The notes beneath the pieces are model-generated. The model searched no databases. It saw only the letters and a program-made list of their open reading frames with translations, and was not told the DNA's origin. A stretch of DNA of 6,576 nt from an uncultured Eubacteriales bacterium. Its GTDB lineage: Bacteria > Bacillota > Clostridia > Oscillospirales > Oscillospiraceae. Below are positions 1 through 4,350 of this stretch, one piece after another (the stretch's first letter is position 1; the number at the start of each line of letters is the position of its first letter). The stretch lies in the NCBI GenBank assembly GCA_900555795.1, contig USMP01000078.1, forward strand, positions 1-6,576, written 5' to 3'. Both the position numbers and the translations under genes were made by a program.

Positions 1-760
1 CGTTTTCCGCGATGAGGTTGTGGCCGGCAAAGACCAGGTCGGTGGTGGACTCCCCCTCCCCGGCGTCGGCATTCACATAGCCGCACATCAGGCGGCCGGA
101 CTGTCCCACCACCAGCTGGCGGCGATAGGCGGCCTTGCCCACCAGTTCGTTGGAGGCGGACAGATTCAAAATCAGCGTCGCCCCTGCCTGGGCCAGGCGC
201 CGGGAGGGCGGGTCCCCAGCCCACAGATCCTCGCAGATTTCCACGCCAATCTTCAGTTCGGGCATATCGGGGCAGGAGAGCAGAGTCTGTCCCACCAGGG
301 CGGATGGCGCTCCCCTGCCAGGCAGGGAGAACCGCGGCAGAGCGGGCTCCTCCAGGCATACGCCGCCGGCAAACCACCGCTTCTCATAAAATTCACTGTA
401 ATTGGGCAAATACGTCTTGGGCACCACCGCCAGCACCTCGCCCCTCTGGATCACCACGGCGCAGTTGAAGAGTTTCCCCGCCGCACGGACAGGCATTCCC
501 AGAGCCGTTAAAATCTCCAGGTGCTTTGTGGCCTCCAAAATGGTCCGCAGGCCCTCCTCGGCGCCGTCCAGCAGCGCATCCTGCTGAAAGAGGTCCCCAC
601 AGGTGTAGCCGGTGAGGCACAGTTCCGGCAGAGCCAGGATCTTGACACCCTGCGCGTCGGCCTCCCGGATCATGGTGAATATCTGCTCCGCGTTGTAGCG
701 GCAGTCGGCCACCCGGATCCTGGGGGTGCCGGCGGCCACGGTAATAAAGCCGTCCCTCAT
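1..760 (-). CDS. nadE: Glutamine-dependent NAD+ synthetase, N-terminal (glutaminase) part, cut by window edge
   Basis: Makes NAD+ from deamido-NAD+, ATP and glutamine in the cytoplasm; the visible 253 residues are the nitrilase-fold domain that releases ammonia from glutamine. The nitrilase triad is readable: Glu46 in ALPELCLTGYT, Lys115 in PKTYLPNYSEFYEKRWF, and nucleophile Cys176 in VEICEDLW. The LTGYTCGDLF and FYEKRWF segments are typical of NadE rather than of free-standing amidases. The C-terminal synthetase domain (SGGxDS P-loop, expected for a protein of roughly 640 residues) lies beyond base 1 and is not seen. The start ATG at 758-760 is chosen because AAGGAGGA (minus strand of 767-774) sits six bases upstream and the N-terminus aligns with the family. 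The frame is open to the edge with no defect. It is divergent from the DUF1540 gene. Family call nearly certain; a stand-alone nitrilase is unlikely given the NadE-type motifs. Confidence 0.95.
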   Translation of the reverse strand, partial: MRDGFITVAAGTPRIRVADCRYNAEQIFTMIREADAQGVKILALPELCLTGYTCGDLFQQDALLDGAEEGLRTILEATKHLEILTALGMPVRAAGKLFNCAVVIQRGEVLAVVPKTYLPNYSEFYEKRWFAGGVCLEEPALPRFSLPGRGAPSALVGQTLLSCPDMPELKIGVEICEDLWAGDPPSRRLAQAGATLILNLSASNELVGKAAYRRQLVVGQSGRLMCGYVNADAGEGESTTDLVFAGHNLIAEN

Positions 761-798
761 AAAAAATCCTCCTTTTTGGGATTTTCTGTCTACTGCAC

Positions 799-827
799 AT
801 TGTATCGCAGGGGCGGAAAAAATGCAA
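799..827 (-). promoter_or_regulatory. Sigma-A-type promoter for nadE
   Basis: Read on the minus strand, a -35 box TTGCAT (822-827) is followed after exactly 17 bases by a -10 box TACAAT (799-804). Transcription would start near 792 and give a leader of about 30 bases before the nadE ATG, with the ribosome binding site inside it. Spacing and match to TTGACA/TATAAT are good, and the placement is right. Inferred by eye. Confidence 0.65.
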
Positions 828-931
828 CAGGCGGCAGAGACTGGAAACCCGCTCCCCGGTGCATATTTTTCGCCCCGGCACACAAACTATTCCCGGCAAA
901 CCCCAAAACATTGAACAGGAGGAATCTTCTT

Positions 932-1123
932 ATGACCGATTACACCAACAGCGGCTGCGCCTGCACCCCCAACAAGTCCATTCACTGCAGCGTTACGGCC
1001 TGCGCCCACCACTGCAAGAACGAGCAGTACTGCGGCCTGGACGCCATCCAGGTGGGTACCCATGAGGCCAACCCCACCATGGACCAGTGCACCGATTGCC
1101 AGAGCTTTAAGCTGGAGCGATAG
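932..1123 (+). CDS. DUF1540 family small cysteine-rich protein
   Basis: A 63-residue soluble protein with eight cysteines (residues 9, 11, 19, 24, 28, 34, 53, 56) and two histidines (26, 27). The order IHCSVTAC, then C-x3-C-x5-C, then the IQVG segment and the closing CTDCQSF matches the DUF1540 pattern (C-x-V-x2-C ... C ... I-x-V ... T-x-C-x-S-F). The function of the family is unknown; the Cys/His arrangement suggests binding of zinc or another metal, but that is inference. The ATG is preceded by ACAGGAGGAA (915-924), seven bases away, which fixes the start. No clear promoter was found in 761-931 on this strand; a TATTTT at 864-869 has only a poor -35 partner. The stop codon lies inside an inverted-repeat arm (see 1117-1209). 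Shorter than many neighbours, but the length is normal for the family. Confidence 0.85.
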   Translation: MTDYTNSGCACTPNKSIHCSVTACAHHCKNEQYCGLDAIQVGTHEANPTMDQCTDCQSFKLER

Positions 1124-1209
1124 CCGCCCCGGGTCCGGCCCGTCCCTTGGGCCGGACGCTACATAGGGGGACGCCCATTTTACCGGAGGGGGCGTCCCCC
1201 GGCTATCGC
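1117..1209 (+). promoter_or_regulatory. Predicted structured RNA (three-way junction) between the DUF1540 gene and the TSUP pair
   Basis: Three nested perfect inverted repeats are visible. Outer stem: GCGATAGCCG (1117-1126) with CGGCTATCGC (1200-1209), 10 bp. Inside it, GTCCGGCCC (1133-1141) pairs with GGGCCGGAC (1149-1157) across a 7-base loop, and GGGGGACGCCC (1166-1176) pairs with GGGCGTCCCCC (1190-1200) across a 13-base loop. Only base 1200 is claimed twice. Together they form a three-way junction. The outer 5' arm contains the TAG stop (1121-1123) of the upstream gene, so a terminating ribosome would block it. No U-run follows any stem, so a plain intrinsic terminator is unlikely. It could be a regulatory leader, an mRNA-processing or stabilising element, or a genomic palindromic repeat. 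The pairings are seen directly; the role is inference, and I recognise no known RNA family. Confidence 0.55.
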
Positions 1210-1210
1210 A

Positions 1211-1232
1211 GGCCGGAAGGGGGCCGGAAGGG
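1211..1232 (+). repeat. Perfect 11-base tandem repeat forming the TSUP ribosome binding site region
   Basis: GGCCGGAAGGG occurs twice without a gap (1211-1221 and 1222-1232). The second copy supplies most of the AAGGGAG Shine-Dalgarno sequence (1228-1234) of the TSUP gene that starts at 1240. The shared GGGCCGGA (1221-1228) is also identical to part of the 3' arm of the hairpin at 1133-1157, so the 5' arm of that hairpin could pair here instead. Confidence 0.8.
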
Positions 1233-1239
1233 AGTTTTT

Positions 1240-1593
1240 ATGACCAACGCCAATAAAAACCGAATTGCCGGCGCCGCCGGCGGCCTTGTGAACGGACTCT
1301 TCGGCGGCGGCGGCGGAACCGTGCTGCTGCCGCTGCTGACCCGCTGGAGCCATCTGGAGGCCCGCAGCGCCTTCGCCACCTGTGTGGCCATCATCCTCCC
1401 CATGTGCTGCGTATCCACCGTGGTGTACCTGCTTCGGGTGCGGCCGCCGCTGCATCTGGTGCTGCCCTATCTGGCGGGGGGCGTGGCCGTGGGCGTGCTG
1501 GGCGGACTCACCTTTGACAAGGTACCGGTGCGGGTACTGAAGGCAATCTTTGGCCTGTTTCTGATCTACGGGGGAGTGAGGTATCTGCTATGA
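1240..1593 (+). CDS. Half-size TauE/SafE (TSUP) family membrane protein, first of a pair
   Basis: A 117-residue inner-membrane protein of the TauE/SafE family, which moves sulfite, sulfonates, other anions or sulfur compounds in characterised members; substrate here is unknown. About four hydrophobic segments are seen: residues 9-33, 44-65, 71-92 and 99-117. The first carries the glycine-rich signature GLFGGGGGTVLLPLL (residues 19-33), as in each half of full TSUP proteins. Full-length members have about 250 residues built from two such repeats, so this is one repeat. The ATG at 1240 follows AAGGGAG (1228-1234) by five bases. The TGA overlaps the ATG of the second half by four bases (ATGA at 1590-1593), so the two are translationally coupled and probably form a heterodimer. 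The Gly run is coded by five CGG units (1302-1316). An earlier ATG-less extension upstream would run into the structured leader and is rejected. Confidence 0.82.
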   Translation: MTNANKNRIAGAAGGLVNGLFGGGGGTVLLPLLTRWSHLEARSAFATCVAIILPMCCVSTVVYLLRVRPPLHLVLPYLAGGVAVGVLGGLTFDKVPVRVLKAIFGLFLIYGGVRYLL

Positions 1594-1961
1594 AGGAGTG
1601 GCTGCTGCCCTTTGTCTGTGCTCTGGCCACCGGCACCCTCTCCGCCTGGGGCGTGGGCGGCGGCACCCTGCTGCTGGTGTGCATGACGCTGTTTCTGGGA
1701 GTGGAGCACCGCCAGGCGCAAACCATCAACCTGCTCTTTTTCCTGCCTACGGCGGCCATCAGCCTGCTGTTCCACCGAAAAAATGGATTTTTGGAGGGGG
1801 AAACCTGGCGGCAGGCCGCCATTCCAGGCACCCTCGCCTCTCTGGCGGGAGCCGTGGCCGCCACGGCGGTGGACGTGTCGCTGCTGCGCAGGCCCTTCGG
1901 AATCTTCCTGTTGTACAGCGGAGCCGCCATGCTCCTCAGCGCCAAAAAGCAAAAAAAATAG
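1590..1961 (+). CDS. Half-size TauE/SafE (TSUP) family membrane protein, second of a pair
   Basis: A 123-residue membrane protein matching the other TSUP repeat. Hydrophobic segments lie at about residues 4-37, 45-62, 75-96 and 102-118. The signature region ATGTLSAWGVGGGTLLLV (13-30) keeps the G-x-GGG core but has Val where the first partner has the usual Pro. A positively charged loop (RQ at 41-42, HRKNG at 62-66) and the KKQKK tail (119-123) suggest cytoplasmic ends. It starts in the 4-base ATGA overlap with the upstream gene; a weak GTGAGG (1576-1581) lies eight bases before, so coupling rather than an independent strong site probably drives translation. Neither half looks decayed: both are open, similar in length and complete in their repeat. 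This argues for a true two-subunit transporter rather than a frameshifted single gene, although sequence alone cannot prove it. Confidence 0.82.
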   Translation: MKEWLLPFVCALATGTLSAWGVGGGTLLLVCMTLFLGVEHRQAQTINLLFFLPTAAISLLFHRKNGFLEGETWRQAAIPGTLASLAGAVAATAVDVSLLRRPFGIFLLYSGAAMLLSAKKQKK

Positions 1962-2024
1962 GCGGAGCGGGCCGCGCCCCGGCCCCTGAGCCCAAAGAGG
2001 GGGGTGGAAGCCGGGTGGAGGCTG

Positions 2025-2033
2025 TGGTATGAT
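2025..2033 (+). promoter_or_regulatory. Extended -10 promoter for the DUF6125 gene
   Basis: TGGTATGAT is a near-consensus extended -10 element (TGn followed by TATGAT at 2028-2033). The bases where a -35 box would be (around 2005-2010, TGGAAG) match poorly, which extended -10 promoters tolerate. Transcription would start near 2040. The leader would then hold a small hairpin, GCCGGG (2045-2050) with CCCGGC (2056-2061), and the ribosome binding site at 2062-2072. This would make the two ATG codons at 2029 and 2032 part of the promoter and not start codons. Confidence 0.45.
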
Positions 2034-2082
2034 GGACAAAAACAGCCGGGTCCTGCCCGGCGGAGAGAGGAGCATACATACG

Positions 2083-2601
2083 GTGAACAACCAAAACGCG
2101 CTGGAGGCGCTGTCCAGGGAGCAGCTGGTGGAACTGCTGGGCATCTACTCCAAAAACTGGCTGGCCCTGGACGGGCTGTGGTTCCAATCTGTGGAGCGGA
2201 AGCTGGGCATGGACGAGGCAATGGAGCACGACCGGGAGGCCTGGCGGGACTTTACCGCCATTGAGGCCCGGCGGATCAAGGCCTTTCTGGGTCTTCCGGA
2301 GCAGGCCGGCCTGGAGGGGCTGGCCCGGGCCCTCTCCCTGCGGCTGTACGCCAATCTGAACCGGGAGGCAATCACCATCCACGGCTCCACCCTCACCTAC
2401 CGGGTGCTGGACTGCCGGGTACAAGCCGCCCGGCGGCGCAAGGGCATGTCCTACCACCCGTGCAAATCCGTGGGACTGGTGGAGTACGCCGGCTTTGCCC
2501 AGGTCATCGACCCCCGCATCTCCTGCCGGTGCTTAAGCTGCTACCCAGAGGCGTCGGACGACACCTGCGCCTGTGCCTGGCAGTTCACCCTGGAGGAATA
2601 G
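2083..2601 (+). CDS. DUF6125 family protein (possible ATC-hydrolase-like fold), Cys-rich C-terminus
   Basis: A 172-residue soluble protein recognised from family memory: the run LSREQLVELL, then KNWLALDGLWFQSVE, EAWRDFTAIEARRI, LRLYANLN, CRVQAARRRKG, CKSVGLVEYAGFA and a Cys-rich end is the DUF6125 pattern, which is related to L-2-amino-thiazoline-4-carboxylic acid hydrolase-like proteins. Its reaction is not established. Counting from the GTG at 2083, cysteines are at 111, 127, 148, 150, 153, 162 and 164; the last five (C-x-C-x2-C and C-x-C) look like a metal or Fe-S site. I prefer GTG 2083 because GGAGAGAGGAG (2062-2072) precedes it by ten bases, the family normally starts close to LSREQL, and the longer frame from ATG 2029 starts inside a good -10 box. 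The 2029 start (GGTGGAGG at 2014-2021 upstream) adds 18 unconserved residues and remains possible. Convergent with the MFS gene, 18 bases between stops. Confidence 0.8.
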   Translation: MNNQNALEALSREQLVELLGIYSKNWLALDGLWFQSVERKLGMDEAMEHDREAWRDFTAIEARRIKAFLGLPEQAGLEGLARALSLRLYANLNREAITIHGSTLTYRVLDCRVQAARRRKGMSYHPCKSVGLVEYAGFAQVIDPRISCRCLSCYPEASDDTCACAWQFTLEE

Positions 2602-2626
2602 CACCCCGCACGCGGCGCCCTATTCC
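2595..2626. repeat. Inverted repeat spanning both stop codons of convergent genes
   Basis: GGAATAG (2595-2601) and CTATTCC (2620-2626) are exact inverted copies. Each arm ends in the TAG stop of its own gene (DUF6125 on plus, MFS on minus), and both proteins end in Glu-stop. The 18-base loop is GC-rich. There is no T-run on either side. It may act as a weak two-way terminator, or simply reflect both genes ending in GGAATAG or GGGAATAG. Confidence 0.3.
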
Positions 2627-3807
2627 CCCTGGCCGCCGCGCCCCCTCCTCAGCAGCATCTCATGCAGGACGGTCATGCCGGCAAGAAGCCCCCAGAGGCA
2701 GACGGGGAGCCACTCTGTACCGGCGGCTCCGGCCAGCGCGCCAAACAGCGGCGGCACCGCGCAAGTCCCCACATAGGCGCTGGCCATCTCAACCCCAATG
2801 ACCGCCTGGGAGCAGTTCGTCCCGAAACGCTCCGGGGTTGCGTGGAGCAGCGAGGGATAGATGGGCGCGCAGCCAAGGCCGATCACCACCAGAGCCCCCA
2901 GCGCCACGGGGATTCCCCCCGGCAGCATCAGCGCCACAACTCCGACCCCGGTCAGAGCCTGTCCGATCCGCACCATCGTCTTGTCCCCACATTTGATGGA
3001 CAAAAAGCCGCTGAGCAGCCGGCTGGCCGTAATGCCCACAAAGAACAGGCCGGCATACCCCGCCGCGGCCTCTTTGGGGACGCCCTTGCTGAGCACCAGA
3101 TAGCTGCTGGCCCAAAGACCCGCCGCCTGCTCCAGTGCACAGTAGCCAAAAAACATGATTAAAACGAACGGCACGCCCTTGATCTTTACGGCCCGCGGCA
3201 GGCTCAGCCCCAGGGAGAGAGGCCGCTCCCGCCGCTCCCCGCCTGCCGCGGCGCCGGAGCGCTCCCCGGGCCACAGGGGCAGGCTGATAAACAAAACAGC
3301 CGTGAGCCCCGCCTGCAGGATGGCCACGGCCCGGTACCCCATGTGCCAGCCCATGCCGGAGGTCAGGCTATAGGCCATTATATAGGGGCCGGCAGACGCG
3401 CCGATGCCCCACATGCAGTGGAGCCAGTTCATATGGCGGCTGGCGTAGTGGAGCGCCACATAGTTGTTGAGGGACGCGTCCACGCTTCCCGCTCCCAGTC
3501 CATAGGGAACCGCCCAGACACACAGCGCGGCAAAGGAGCGGCTGTGGGAGAATCCAAACAGCGCGGCGGCGGTCATCGCCACGCTGATCGCCGTTACTCT
3601 GCCGGTGCCAAGCCGCTTTGTCAGGCGGTCACTTTCCAGGCTGGAGAAAATGGTGCCCCCCGCGATCACCATGGAAATCACTCCCGCGCCGGCAAGGGAG
3701 GCGTGGAGTTCCCCATACATAGCCGGCCACGCCGCGCCCAGCAGGGAGTCCGGCAGTCCCAGGCTGACAAAGGACAGATAAACCACCGCCAGCAGCAGTC
3801 CAAACAT
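2620..3807 (-). CDS. Major facilitator superfamily (MFS) transporter, 12 TM, FucP-like subgroup
   Basis: A complete 395-residue secondary transporter of the inner membrane. About twelve hydrophobic helices can be counted: six in residues 3-180, a hydrophilic basic loop at 181-208 (GERSGAAAGGERRERP), and six in 211-387, which is the usual 6+6 plan. The motif-A position between helices 2 and 3 reads SDRLTKRLGTGR (59-70). GLPDSLLGAAWPAMY (17-31) and GCAPIYPSLLHATPERFG (312-329) resemble the FucP/sugar-type MFS branch; the substrate cannot be told. The ATG at 3805-3807 follows AAGGAGGA (minus strand of 3814-3821) by six bases. The gene is divergent from an AraC-type DNA-binding protein, with two inverted repeats in the 94-base gap, so regulation by that protein is plausible. 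No clear promoter was found in the gap. Nothing in the frame suggests decay. Confidence 0.9.
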   Translation of the reverse strand: MFGLLLAVVYLSFVSLGLPDSLLGAAWPAMYGELHASLAGAGVISMVIAGGTIFSSLESDRLTKRLGTGRVTAISVAMTAAALFGFSHSRSFAALCVWAVPYGLGAGSVDASLNNYVALHYASRHMNWLHCMWGIGASAGPYIMAYSLTSGMGWHMGYRAVAILQAGLTAVLFISLPLWPGERSGAAAGGERRERPLSLGLSLPRAVKIKGVPFVLIMFFGYCALEQAAGLWASSYLVLSKGVPKEAAAGYAGLFFVGITASRLLSGFLSIKCGDKTMVRIGQALTGVGVVALMLPGGIPVALGALVVIGLGCAPIYPSLLHATPERFGTNCSQAVIGVEMASAYVGTCAVPPLFGALAGAAGTEWLPVCLWGLLAGMTVLHEMLLRRGRGGQGE

Positions 3808-3821
3808 ATATATTCCTCCTT

Positions 3822-3836
3822 ATCCTGTGATAGGAT
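3822..3836. promoter_or_regulatory. Short inverted repeat beside the MFS ribosome binding site
   Basis: ATCCT (3822-3826), a 5-base spacer, and AGGAT (3832-3836) form an inverted repeat that touches the AAGGAGGA ribosome binding site of the MFS gene. It could be an operator half-site pair or a small mRNA hairpin. Short enough to be chance. Confidence 0.25.
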
Positions 3837-3873
3837 CGTAGCAGAAAGCAGCGGCAGGGTGTTAGGACAACCG

Positions 3874-3890
3874 TGTCAAACTATATGACA
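3874..3890. promoter_or_regulatory. Candidate operator in the AraC/MFS intergenic gap
   Basis: TGTCA (3874-3878), a 7-base AT-rich spacer (3879-3885) and TGACA (3886-3890) make a perfect dyad in the AT-richest part of the 94-base gap between the divergent genes. The position suits control of both. On the minus strand a TTGACA (3874-3879) overlaps the left arm, but no -10 box sits at the proper distance. Dyad seen; operator role inferred. Confidence 0.35.
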
Positions 3891-3901
3891 AAACAATCAG
3901 A

Positions 3902-4270
3902 ATGGAGGTCGCCCATGGCTCTTTCCGTTTGCGGCGGCGCGGTAAGCGCTTCCGGCAGCCCCTGACGGTGGAGCGGATCGCCAGCAGCGCCGCCGTCAGC
4001 GCAAGCGAATGCCTGCGCTGCTTCCGGGGAACCATTGGAATCTCCCCCATCCAGTATATGAAAGCCCTGCGCCTGCAGAAGGCGGCGGAACTGCTGCGGC
4101 AAAGTGATTTGAGCATTGCGGCCATCGGCGACCTGGGCGGATTTCAGGATATGAGTTACTTCTCCAAAGCCTTCCTGGGCAGCGCAGGCAGCACGCCAAG
4201 CGAATACAGGCGGCAAAACCGGCAATCCACCCCCCGGCCCGGAGACGGTCAGGGGACCGCCAGGCGGTAA
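3902..4270 (+). CDS. AraC-family DNA-binding domain only (truncated regulator or remnant)
   Basis: The 122 residues contain a C-terminal AraC/XylS double helix-turn-helix domain at about 20-103: LTVERIASSAAVS, then ECLRCFRGTIGISPIQYMKALRLQKAAELL, then DLSIAAIGDLGGFQDMSYFSKAF and TPSEYRR. Full members have roughly 250-300 residues with an N-terminal ligand-binding domain; here the frame is closed by TAG at 3863-3865, and the MFS gene starts 94 bases upstream, so that domain is absent. Usually well-kept residues look eroded in helix-turn-helix two (AIGDLGGF in place of the common A-x3-GF, and GSAGSTP in place of TGxTP). The ATG at 3902 has no good ribosome binding site; TGGAGG (3903-3908) instead serves an ATG at 3915 in another frame that stops after 16 codons. 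The 20-residue Arg-rich N-terminus is not family-like. Either a decaying relic or a small HTH-only regulator of the divergent transporter. Confidence 0.6.
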   Translation: MEVAHGSFRLRRRGKRFRQPLTVERIASSAAVSASECLRCFRGTIGISPIQYMKALRLQKAAELLRQSDLSIAAIGDLGGFQDMSYFSKAFLGSAGSTPSEYRRQNRQSTPRPGDGQGTARR

Positions 4271-4278
4271 TTTGGCAC

Positions 4279-4326
4279 AGAGAGCAGCCGGCAGGGCGGA
4301 TGAAACGCCCCTGCCGGCTGCTCTCT
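4279..4326. terminator. Long hairpin between convergent AraC-type gene and trxB, probable two-way terminator
   Basis: AGAGAGCAGCCGGCA (4279-4293) pairs with TGCCGGCTGCTCTCT (4312-4326) over 15 bp, then one bulged C (4311), then GGGCG (4294-4298) with CGCCC (4306-4310), closed by a 7-base loop (4299-4305). It starts 8 bases after the AraC-type stop and 24 bases after the trxB stop. The stem is very stable, but neither side has a proper T-run, so termination efficiency is uncertain. Confidence 0.6.
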
Positions 4327-4350
4327 CCTGGACGATTGGCCGTCCCTTCC

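Noticed and set aside
20..511. Plus-strand open frames opposite nadE, including a 163-residue one
   Set aside because: They are antisense to a clearly recognised NadE and look low-complexity with no family resemblance.
841..869. Promoter for the DUF1540 gene (CTGGAA-N17-TATTTT)
   Set aside because: Only three of six bases match at -35 and the -10 box is poor.
1302..1316. Five CGG repeats in the first TSUP gene as a phase-variable tract
   Set aside because: Too short, in-frame, and it codes for the conserved glycine signature, so protein selection explains it.
1508..2457. Long minus-strand frames (237, 192 and 173 residues) over the TSUP and DUF6125 genes
   Set aside because: Pro/Arg/Ser-rich composition typical of antisense reading in GC-rich DNA; the plus-strand genes have motifs and ribosome binding sites.
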